DNA from: Chara braunii
Taxonomy: Eukaryota > Streptophyta > Charophyceae > Charales > Characeae
Assembly: GCA_003427395.1 (NCBI GenBank)
Contig: BFEA01000223.1
Coordinates: 1,573,519 to 1,609,144 of the forward strand
Length of the DNA: 35,626 nucleotides
Direction: 5' to 3'
Of the stretch, positions 27,516 to 35,626 are shown piece after piece. Made by a program: the position numbers and the translations under genes. The first letter of the stretch is position 1. The number at the start of each line of letters is the position of its first letter. The notes beneath the pieces were generated by a model. The model saw only the letters and a program-made list of their open reading frames with translations, was not told the DNA's origin and ran no database searches.

Positions 27516-27826
27516 ATATATATATCGTCACAAACAGAACTGCCCGATAAACTGTAGGCAGAGAGAGAGAAGAGGACAACAAACGAGGGGCTGTGACAAA
27601 CTGTTTCGTCGGAGTTTCACCGACTCGTCAGTAGGCTGAACCCTCAACAGTCTGCAGAATCCCCTCACTAATTACACTGTAAATGATAATCTACCTTAAC
27701 CAAAATCAAAGTAGACTATCACTCACACACACCAGATGGAAAACTCTACAGACTGTCAGTTCACACCCCATCACAAGCCAGCAAAACATCCACGAAACAA
27801 AGAAAGGTTTGTCTATATATATATAT
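27516..27826 (-). mobile_element. Third hammerhead element, inserted in the ~187-bp repeat
   Basis: It has TA tracts at both ends (27516-27524, 27814-27826). The body matches one direct repeat of the element at 148-876, then jumps to internal sequence equivalent to about 424-540. The hairpin region equivalent to 334-423 is deleted. The host repeat resumes after the right TA tract, so the element's limits are well defined. It has only one hammerhead and so could not release a unit-length RNA by itself. Confidence 0.7.
27597..27654 (-). ncRNA. Type III hammerhead ribozyme (copy C)
   Basis: Stem III (8 bp), stem II GTCGG/CCGAC (5 perfect pairs) and GAAA are intact. The conserved box reads CTGACGA, a change at the variable position 7, which the family tolerates. 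Stem I keeps three of four pairs; the pair next to the core is G-A. Predicted cleavage lies between 27646 and 27645. Probably still capable of cleavage, perhaps slowly. Confidence 0.8.
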
Positions 27827-27952
27827 CAGCATCGTGGAACTGAGGGCACAATGACCCGTGGGGACAAAAGTTCCCCGTAGGCATGTTAAATCTCAGTGGA
27901 TATGACCTTTCAACTCCAAAACAAAATCGAGGTCGGGCCCGCGATAGGGGTC

Positions 27953-28071
27953 TGAAACAGTTTCACCCAGTTAGCATAACAGTTGCAGCTCCCAGGGCTC
28001 GATCCCTATACCTAAGCCCTACCCCCATGTACAGTACCCATTGGCCCACGTGCCTTGATCCTGCGACCTGA
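27953..28071 (+). repeat. 5' LTR remnant (first ~119 bp)
   Basis: It begins TGAAACAGTTTCACCC and aligns to 31437-31556. The match stops abruptly at 28071, where gag-like coding sequence starts, so a deletion removed the rest of the LTR, the primer site and part of gag. The repeat includes a GGGCTCGATCCC box-B-like phrase. Confidence 0.7.
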
Positions 28072-28079
28072 AACATGTA

Positions 28080-28280
28080 TTTTGTATCCTCTCGGACAAT
28101 CGCACGATGCGGGTCGAGGAATACGTTGAGGAAGTCCAAGCGTACTTCCGCTTAGAATAAGGAGGGAAGATATAGAAAGTCCTTCACTCCTTGACTCTCC
28201 TCGTAGAAGAGAATCTCCCAAGGAGGGAAAATAGAGAAAGTCCTTCACTCCTTGACTCTCATCGTAGAAGAGAATCTCCC
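28080..28280 (+). pseudogene. gag remnant with 60-bp internal duplication
   Basis: A short frame reads NRTMRVEEYVEEVQAYFRLE (about 28089-28155), like the start of the retrotransposon gag capsid domain, then a stop. It is followed by two tandem copies of about 64 bp (28158-28280) beginning AAGGAGGGAA and ending AGAGAATCTCCC. The capsid assignment is tentative. Confidence 0.45.
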
Positions 28281-28529
28281 ATTCGATATAGTACTTGGTA
28301 CAGATTGGGAGAGGCAGTCGGGGCTACTCTGCAGCTTCGAGAGCATGAGTGCAGGCTCCCTAATCCATCAGGTGGGGTAAAAAATCTCGCTTGTATCATG
28401 AGTCAAGGATAAACAACTCCCTGTCGCTCTGCTGCCTTAGCGCTTCTGCATTCGCTAGACTTATCAAAGAGGAGCAGCTCCAGGAACAAGTGTTTGTCAC
28501 CTATGTTAGGCCGGTAATATACAACGCCA

Positions 28530-29440
28530 AAGGAGGAAGAGAATATCCATCCCACTATTGCCAGCTTGTTGGATGAATACAAAGACCTATCGGAAGCACC
28601 CGCAGGGGTAGTGCCAAGGCCCATCCAGCACCGGATAGAGTCTGGCAGTAGAAAACCTAAAGAAGCAGTCTACAAAATGTTTCCTAAGGAGTTATTGCAC
28701 AAGCAATTAGATGAGCTCCTAGAAAAAGGATGGATCAAACCTAGTTCATCTCCTTTTAGCACTCCTGTTCTTTTCGTCCCAAAGAAAGGGGGAGAGTTAA
28801 AAATGTGTATAGACTTCAGGAGTCTGAACACCATAACGTCAAGAATGCAAAACCATTGCCCCGCATAGATGACCTATTGGATCAGGTGCAAGGTTGTAAG
28901 TACTTCACAAAGATAGATCCGAAGTCAGGACAACACCAGAAAGAGGTACACCCTGACGACCATTACAAGAGGACGTTTTGAACCAGATGCAGACATTATG
29001 AGTTTGTGGTGATGCCCTTCAGACTAACTAACGCACCAGCCACATTTCAATGTTGTATGAACGACTTATTTCGACCTTAGCTAGATAGGTTTGTAGCAGT
29101 CTACTTAGATGATATCTTAGTGTTCGGCAAGACCCTCAAGGAACATGAGGCCCATCTGAGGCAGATCTTGGAAAAGTTGTGAGAGGCTAACTTCAAGATC
29201 AACGTGAAGAAGTGTGAATGGGCCAAGACAAAATTCCTTTACTTAGCCCGCGTTTTGGATGGAGACGTCATTAGGCCACAGTACAGTAAGATACCCTCGA
29301 TTAGGGATTGGCCACCTCCTCGCACTCTGGCAGAGTTGCTTTCGTTTTTAGGATTGGCCAATTATTATAGGAAGTTCGCAAGAAACTTTTCCACTATCGT
29401 TGCTCCCCTTCGCAGACTTCTAAAGAAGGAAGCAATCTAG
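28530..29440 (+). pseudogene. Reverse transcriptase of Ty3/gypsy element (broken)
   Basis: Recognisable in order: HRIESGSRKPKEAVYKM, then ELLEKGWIKPSSSPFSTPVL, FVPKKGG and DFRSLN (28566-28868). After a frameshift come [28 protein letters not shown] and the catalytic YLDDILVF (29100-29127), then the thumb/connection FLGLANYYRKF (29204-29440). In-frame stops occur near 28978, 29079, 29180 and 29438. The two active-site aspartates of YLDD are intact, but the frame is not. Confidence 0.85.
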
Positions 29441-29895
29441 AAGTGGGACCAAGATTGCACCTCGGCCCTGAAGAAGTTGAAAAAGGCCTTGGTAGAATAT
29501 CAAAGTAGCCCATCCTTCGTTGCCATTTGTCGTCACTAAAAACGCAAGCCAGAATGGCATAGATGTTGTGCTACAACAAAATGTTGGCAATCGCTATAGA
29601 CCTGTAGAGTTCACGTCAGTTGGGTTGCCTTCACAAACGGTAGCAGCCTCTATATATATCAGAGGGAACTCTACGCTCTCAAGCAGACCTTAGATCATTG
29701 GAGGCATTACTTGCTTGGGAGGCACTTCAAAGTATATTCCGACCACGAGACACTAAGGTGGATGAAGAGGCAAGTCAAGATGACGCCCAAGTTGACTAGA
29801 TGGGCAGCTGAAATAGATCAATTTGACTTTGAGTTGAAGCCCGTTAAGTGTAAGTACAACGTAGTAGCCGATGCTCTAAGCAGATTACTTTGGTG
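29441..29895 (+). pseudogene. RNase H domain of Ty3/gypsy element
   Basis: An initial FVVTKNASQNGIDVVLQQ stretch replaces the usual TDAS, so the first catalytic aspartate is lost. A frameshift is followed by ELYALKQTLDHWRHYLLGRH, YSDHETL and ADALSRL (29670-29890), typical of gypsy RNase H. Confidence 0.8.
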
Positions 29896-30099
29896 CAACA
29901 GTGCACTACATCGAAACGGACCTGCAACAAAAAATAAAAGATGCGTACGCTCAAGATCCGATCTACAACGATCTCCTAAAGGGAGTCAAGGAGACCCGCG
30001 ATAGCGAGCCAAACTATCGAACCACGAACGGGCTACTCTTTGAGAAGACTTACGTCATTGATATATTGTGCGTCCCCAACAGTGAAGAGATCTGTAGCC

Positions 30100-30650
30100 T
30101 GAGCCCAGGGGAGAGGCCATTTTCATTGGCAGAAAACCTTAGCCAACCTATCGAGGTCGTATACATGGCCTGGAATAAAAGCTGGCTGCATAGAGTACGT
30201 CTGCAGTTGCAAAGTCTGCCAACGCAACAAAACGACACAAGCATTGTTCGGTCTTCTCAGGCCCCTGCCTATTCCCGCAGGACCTGGAGAGTCAATTTCC
30301 ATCGACTTCATGGACGTTGGAGTCAGGAGTAGGCATGGCAAGAGACAAGTCATAGTCACAGTAGACCGTTTTAGCAAGTACGCAATTTTCATACCATTGC
30401 CTGCAGAGGCTATGATAGAGTTAGCAGTAGAAAAGTTATTCGACTTCTGGGTAAGCGAGCATGGTATACCGCTATCTATAGTTAGTGATTGGGATAAGCA
30501 GTTCGCCAGCCAGAATTGGCAAGATCTTATGAAGTCTATGGCTCTAATTTGTTAATGTCTCATCCGAATGCCATCCACAGACAAACGGTCAGACTGAACA
30601 GATGAATAAGATCTTGCACCTGATACCCAAAATGTAAATTAGACCCGACC
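30100..30650 (+). pseudogene. Integrase of Ty3/gypsy element (broken)
   Basis: The zinc-binding segment appears in one frame as HFHW...YTWPG...CKVCQRNK (about 30118-30235). The catalytic core follows in another frame: SIDFMDV, VTVDRFSKYAIFIPLP and SDWDKQF (30244-30553). After a frameshift comes HPQTNGQTEQMNK (about 30568-30609). The D, D and E of the DDE triad can be traced, but in three frames. Confidence 0.8.
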
Positions 30651-30658
30651 AAATCAAC

Positions 30659-31379
30659 TTGGACGAGATGCTCCCCAAAGTAGCTAGCGCCTACAACAAC
30701 AGTGTACATCTAGCTACATGTTGTACTCCTAATGAGCTCCACAAGTCCTTTAGACCATGTAGGTCGTTTGAGGGACTGAATCGGGACCAGATCCAGAGAT
30801 TACCTCCCGGGACTAGAAAATTTGCGTTGCGGCACGAAAAGGAAGTTGCAAGGGTGATTGAGAACCTTAGGAAGGCCCAACATCGCATGATTGGGCAAAG
30901 AAACAAGCATAACCGACCTTCAGAGTTTCGAGTAGGCGACTTAGTTTGGGTCAAGTCGAAGGAATTCTCCCCAGAGGAGAACATCTCGCATAAGCTATTG
31001 CCCGCGTGCAGAGGACCATGGCCTGTCCTGGAAGTCAAAGGTGGAAAGGATGGACCATCCTATATGACCGACATTCCGCCACACCTCCATACATATCCGT
31101 TTTTTCATGCGGCGAAGTTGTTGCCTTGTGTCACCAGTCAACAGTTTCCGTCGCGAAAAGCAATGATTCCGCCTGACATGGATGGCACTTATGACATTGA
31201 CCGGATCATAGAAGAAGATGTGTTTAGAACTGAAGGTCGAGGCGAGGTCGTCCTCAGAAGAACTATAAAGTTAGCTTTGCTTATCAGGAACCTGAAGACA
31301 ACAGGTGGTTCACCATAATTGAGCTTCTAGAGACCACTTCCGACATATTCAATGCCTAGGAGAGATCAAGAAAGCGTAA
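30659..31379 (+). pseudogene. Integrase C-terminus and chromodomain-like tail
   Basis: A 219-codon open stretch holds the integrase C-terminal region (TPNELHKSFRP, FRVGDLVWVKSKEFS, LLPACRGPWPVLE). It ends YDIDRIIEEDVFR, which resembles the start of a chromodomain. A frameshift at about 31270 is followed by YQEPEDNRWFTIIELLETTS, the position of the chromodomain WEP motif. The chromodomain assignment is likely but weakly conserved. Confidence 0.7.
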
Positions 31380-31436
31380 AGCTCCTGCCTTGGATTAGAG
31401 AATTCCCAGAGGACCTCAAATTTAGAACGGCGGAAA

Positions 31437-31556
31437 TGAAACGGTTTCACCCAGTTCGCATGACAATTGCAGCTCCCAGGGCTCGATCCCTAGACCTAAA
31501 CCCTATCCCCATGTACAATACCCGTTGACCCCATGTGCCTTGATCCCGCGACCTGA
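31437..31556 (+). repeat. 3' LTR start (matching 5' remnant)
   Basis: It starts TGAAACGGTTTCACCC after a short purine-rich AACGGCGGAAA, a weak polypurine tract. The LTR must extend further right, but its end cannot be fixed because the 5' LTR copy is truncated. Confidence 0.65.
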
Positions 31557-32430
31557 CCCAAAAGTCATTTGTCATCAGTCCGTGTGTATTGTCTGGGCGC
31601 ATGGACATGAACCGTGAGTCTTAGTTTTAGCAGTCCTAGGGTTTGTCTAAGTCTTACGAAGAGTCAACCAGTCTAGGCCTCGGAGTTTCTAGAAGTTCGT
31701 AGTTGGCTCTTCGGTACTGCAGAGGTCAATTGTTCGTAGGTGAGTCCTGGTACAGTCAACAGTCCCAGTCTCTAGTCCCAATCTACTTCGTCTAGTCAGC
31801 AAGTACCAGGTGGGACAGCACAACCCGTAGGCCTGGGTCCGAAGGCACGCTAGACCATCGACAAAACAGTATAAATACAAAGGCATCGCCCAACCATTCA
31901 TGCATTCTGCGAACGATGCGAAAGTGCTGCCTGAGCGTCTTGTGCGTTGGAGCTTTGCAGATGCCCGAAGACGACGTGGGCAGAAAGGAGACGACAGTGG
32001 CCATAGCCGGTAGGTAGAAGATAGCAGGAGGGAGACGGCGGCCATAACTGCCATAACTGCCAACGTGGAACAACAGCAGTGTGTGTCTATGTGCTGTGTA
32101 TGAGTAGACATTCGATGTAGATCCTAGTGTGTGTGAACACATTCGTGAGTGACTGTGAAGTGTCTGATGGTGGATACAGTGTTCGGGTGGGAATTTAAAC
32201 AGCGTTTAGCGGCCATAGCCGCAAGTTTTAAAAGTTGATTTAAGCTGAATTCCTCGTGAAAGGCCAATTCTCTTAGTTTCCTGTGTGGGCGCCAAGCGCC
32301 ATCTCACACTTATTGTTGCTTATGCGTTTGCGAGAGTTCTTCTGCCATCGACATCTATATGTATGCATCCTGGAAGTGGAGTTGAAGTCGAGTCTGTTTC
32401 CAGATCTCTTACCAGGACCACTTTTCGCTT
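31557..32430. other. Probable remainder of 3' LTR and flank; no gene
   Basis: No coding segment is recognised. Minus-strand frames at 31689-32142 lack known domains. Confidence 0.4.
31870..31877 (+). promoter_or_regulatory. TATA box in the putative 3' LTR
   Basis: TATAAATA lies 433 bp into the LTR, a reasonable place for the U3 promoter. No gene follows. If the LTR includes it, the LTR is longer than 450 bp. Confidence 0.4.
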
Positions 32431-32503
32431 TCAAAGAAAGAAAGAAAAAAAAAGAAGAAACAAAGAAAGAAGAAGAAGCGAAGGAGAAGAAGAAGAAGAC
32501 GAA

Positions 32504-32535
<32 letters not shown>

Positions 32536-32552
32536 AGAAAAGAAGAAGAGAG
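32431..32552 (+). repeat. (GAA)n-rich purine tract
   Basis: About 120 bases of almost pure purine on the plus strand, mostly GAA/AAG triplets. It can form triplex DNA. The lysine/glutamate frames are artefacts. Confidence 0.85.
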
Positions 32553-33479
32553 GGTGCCGGGCTTGAGATATCATCTTCGGACTGACCGTCCCAATGAAAT
32601 CTTAGATGCATTTTTACCATCTGATTCCATAAGATAACTCCAAGCTGTGTTTCAACAGCTGATAGGTGTACTGAGTCAGCGAGGCCAGTCGGTGTTCTAT
32701 AGGTGTCTATATCGGTCTTTCAAGCCAGTGCAAGACCGACCAAACAGTCTGTCACGAGGCTGTGGCGCATCATTACTTTGAAAAGGTGTTCTCTTATCCT
32801 TGTGTCTTGTTCGTTTATGTTCATCATATCTGCTCACTTGTGGGACTATTTCGGAATAGTCCTCTAAGCCTACCTTGAAGTCCAATAGCAAAAATCTCCT
32901 ATACAGTCTGAGGTACAAAGAGTACAGCGGGAATCGTTTAATGCCTGACCCTGGTGCACCATGAAGGATGTACGGTGACGTAGTTTGTCTTGCTACGGCA
33001 TGAATGAAAACAAACTTATCATCAGCGTTCATACTGCATCTATACGTGGGGTGGTTCTTCTCACCATACGTACTCCACAGCTTAGGGCACACACATGGGG
33101 GTTACCACCCGCTTAACTATCACAAGCTCAAATCCCTAGACTATGACACGAGTCTGACCAAGGTTGGAGCAATGCCTGTGTGCGTCTTGAAACAATTGAT
33201 CTGCCCCACATTGTTCCCTAATACTATTGACCAGAAAGGATCTACACTTCAGTCCAAGTGAACCACGTGATCCACCCAATCTTGCTCCTGCTCCCTAATA
33301 CGATGACTACTGTCATCACCCAAATAGAAACCCCGGTCATGATAGCTGCATTTGGTGCAACTTACAGTCCAGATATAGTGATAATGTCCAGGCATTCCAC
33401 TTGTGTGAAGATCGTACGATGAAAGATTTGACCACGGAAGTAATGCTTACCATTGTAGATGACCACACATTCTAGTTGG
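32553..33479. other. No gene recognised
   Basis: The minus-strand frame of 131 codons at 32697-33092 has no family I know. Short phrases resemble the satellite that follows. Confidence 0.4.
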
Positions 33480-35626
33480 GTGAAGACAGCGGGATGGAAG
33501 ATTTGACTATGGACATAACGCCTACCACTGTCGGATCCCCACCGGGCAGGTTTCCCGGGGGCCAGAACACTTTGGTAGCCTAGCCTAAAACGCTAATATC
33601 ACGTCAACCAGATGAATAAGTTCGGGGTGTCAGAACAGTAACCCTCTTCCGAAAACCAGTATAATCCATCATATAGCAAACATAGCCTCCTCCGACAAAA
33701 GGATCAAGGAAGAAGGTGTCACAAACACTCAAGCAAAGACCCACCCAAAACAGGTAAAGTCCATCGTATAGCACACATAGCCTCCTCCCAAATTAGGGTC
33801 AAGGAAGAAGAAGATGTCAGACACTCAGGCAAAGACCGACTTCATGTGCAAGAGATTCCTATTAAGGATAATAAATAAGCCTCTCGGTCAGTCCAACCTG
33901 ACGCCTGCCACATACTTTGCTCTAGCATTCCTGTGAATCGGGTGCGTCCATGAGTTATGAAGGCTTGCCAACTTGTGCGCCACACGGACAATGAGATGTC
34001 AAAATGACAAAAGGATGCCTTCGCAGAAAAGAATGCAGGCTGATGATGGTCTCGACACTAACCATTGTAGGTTCCCCGCTGGGGAGGTTTCCCAAGAGTC
34101 ACCAGACCGGGCGGCCCTGAGCCAGGCCACTCTCGTAGCCTGGGATGGAACACTAATGACACTTCTACACGATAAAGGTTTTTGGATGATGTCGTAACGG
34201 TACCGCTCCGCGCAGAGTCGGTATATTCCATTGTGTTGCACACATAGCCTCCTCCCACAGAAGGGTCAAAGAAGAAGAAGATGTCAAACACACTCAGGCA
34301 AAAGACTGACATCACGTGCAGAAACTTCCTATTACAGAAATAATTCAAACTTTCAGTCAGTCTTACATGATGCCTGCCATATACTTTGCTCTAGCATTTC
34401 TGTGAACCGGGTGCATCCACAGGTTATGCCATCTTGACACCTGGCCCGCCAAATGGACGGTAAGGTGTCAAAATGCCACAAGGATGTGCTCGCAGAAAAA
34501 AATGCAGACCGACTACGGACACAAAGCTTCAGATTGTAGATTCCCGATCAGGCAGGTCATTCTGGTAGCCTGGTAATGTCAATAAGGTTTGGGATGGCTT
34601 AGTAACGGTACCCCTCAGCCCAGAATCGGTGTATTCCATTGTGATGCACACATAGCCTCCTCCCACAGAAGGGTCAAAGAAGAAGACGATGTCAGACACA
34701 CTCAGGCAAAAGACCGACGCCATGTGCGGAAACTTCCTATTACGGAAATAATTCAGCCTCTCAGTCACTATGGACATAAAGCTTCAGATTGTAGGTTCCC
34801 AGCTGGGCAAATCACTCTGGTAGCCTGGCCTGAAACCCTTATGTCACTTGTACGTGATAAAAGGTTTGGGACGACGTCATAACGGTACCCCTTGGCCCAG
34901 AATCAGTGTATTCCATCGTGTTGCACACATAACCTCCTCCCTCAGAAGGGTCAAAGAAGAAGAAGATGTCAGACACACTCAGGCAAAAACTGACATCGTT
35001 TGCAGAAACTTCCTATTACGAAAATAATTCAGCCTCTCAGTCAGTCTTACCTGATGCCTGCCATATACTTTGCTCTAGCATTTCTGTGAATCGGGTGCGT
35101 CCACAAGTTATGCCATCTTGACGCCTCGCCCGCCAGACCAACGGTGAGATGTCAAAATGCCAAAAGGATGCCCTCGCAGAAAAAAATGCAGGCTGACTAT
35201 GGACACAATGCTTCAAATTGTAGGTTCCCGGTCGGGCAAGTTCACTCTGGTAGCCTGGCATGAAACCCTATTGTCACATGTACGTAATAAAAGGTTTGGG
35301 ATGACATCGTAACAGTACCCGTCGGCCCAGAATCGGTGTATTCCATCGTGTTGCACACATAGCCTCCTCCCACAGAAGGGTCAAAGAAGAAGATGATGTC
35401 AGACACACTCAGGCAAAAGACTGACGTCATGTGCCAAAACTTCCTATTATGGAAATGATTCAGCCTCTCAGTCAGTCTTACCTGATGGCTGCCATATACT
35501 TTGCTCTAGCATTTCTGTGAATCGGGTGCGACCACAAGTTATGCCATCTTGACGCCTGGCCCGCCAGATGGACGGTGAGATGTCAAAATGCCAAAAGGAT
35601 GCCCTCGCAGAAAAAAATGCAGGCTG
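33480..35626 (+). repeat. Tandem satellite, ~430-bp units, runs off the window
   Basis: The anchor CACACATAGCCTCCTCC or a variant of it recurs at about 33681, 33776, 34243, 34651, 34928 and 35358. CTCTAGCATT.CTGTGAA recurs at 33922, 34391, 35075 and 35506. The common spacing is 408-469 bp; one unit is shortened to 277 bp, and the first pair is only 95 bp apart. The last two units are closest to each other. Minus-strand frames in several units share FCLSVSDI and FFFDPSVGGGYVC, which simply reflects repeat identity. Confidence 0.85.

Larger units (their letters stand above)
25244..27905 (+). repeat. Repeat family with ~187-bp period, partly tandem
   Basis: Full units contain, in order, GTGGGCACGATGACCCGTGG, GGACAAAAGTTCCCC, TTTCCATCT, GTGGCCACTATGTCCTTG, TCGAATGTGCACAAGAGG and CGTACTAAATCTCAGTGTAT followed by TTGAATTTCAACCA. 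Head-to-tail units start near 26990, 27176 and 27365 (spacing about 187). Partial units lie at 25340-25660, 26020-26260 and 27827-27905. GGGGAC...GTTCCCC can form a hairpin in each. The array has been split by a U2 retroposon and by a hammerhead element. Confidence 0.8.
27953..31556 (+). mobile_element. Degenerate Ty3/gypsy (chromovirus-like) retrotransposon
   Basis: LTR-start repeats at 27953-28071 and 31437-31556 flank a gag trace and then, in Ty3/gypsy order, reverse transcriptase, RNase H, integrase and a C-terminal chromodomain-like segment. Reading frames are broken by at least two frameshifts and several stops, and most of gag and protease is missing. Domain order places it in Ty3/gypsy; the tail suggests a chromovirus. 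Non-autonomous and old by its decay. Confidence 0.85.

Noticed and set aside
32285-32585. Lysine/glutamate-rich frames
   Set aside because: Direct translation of a GAA-type microsatellite.
34058-35430. Conserved minus-strand frames with FFFDPSVGGGYVC in the satellite
   Set aside because: Similarity between units is nucleotide-level repeat identity; frames break at different points and start outside ATG context.

Overview
The window looks like repeat-rich, gene-poor nuclear DNA of a streptophyte. A charophyte alga such as Chara or a land plant would fit; this is inference. The evidence is U2 and U6 snRNA sequences close to plant versions, a plant-type receptor-kinase remnant, a Ty3/gypsy (chromovirus-like) retrotransposon, an intronless O-fucosyltransferase-type gene, many mononucleotide runs, and two single N characters that mark closed assembly gaps.

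Layout. 1-876: a hammerhead-ribozyme-bearing repeat, with two direct repeats around a short internal region and an inverted partial copy beside it. 1.0-1.84 kb: two blocks of hairpin-rich tandem repeats. 2439-2747: a MITE-like element. 3.09-3.72 kb: a broken receptor-like kinase (minus). 5.06-5.16 kb: a U6 retropseudogene. 6.2-7.9 kb: duplicated noncoding cassettes. 8937-10436 (minus): the only convincing intact gene, a type II membrane O-fucosyltransferase family protein. 11.65-11.72 kb: a U2 retropseudogene. 14022-14097 (minus): a clean first exon of RPB8, the shared RNA polymerase subunit RPABC3, whose other exons I could not find. 14.7-19.7 kb: scattered tRNA-derived SINE-like heads, microsatellites and minisatellites. 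20.96-24.79 kb: a GC-rich block between two 187-bp direct repeats, perhaps a non-autonomous LTR-type element. 25.3-27.9 kb: arrays of a repeat with a period near 187 bp, interrupted by a U2 retropseudogene with a 13-bp target duplication and by a third hammerhead element. 27.95-31.56 kb: a decayed Ty3/gypsy element with LTR remnants. 33.48 kb to the window end: a satellite with units of about 430 bp.

The main discovery candidate is the hammerhead repeat. Three copies carry a full type III hammerhead core on the minus strand: the conserved CTGATGA box, a 5-bp stem II, the GAAA box, and an 8-bp stem III that closes across the motif. Two of them lie exactly 518 nt apart in direct repeats. That is the architecture of retrozymes, non-autonomous retroelements that spread through self-cleaved circular RNAs. 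A second theme is a set of three independent snRNA retrocopies (one U6, two U2), each with an A-rich tail and flanking target-site duplications, which points to active LINE-type retroposition in this lineage.

Gene content is low. Most other open frames are short, of low complexity, or use non-ATG starts, and I do not regard them as genes.
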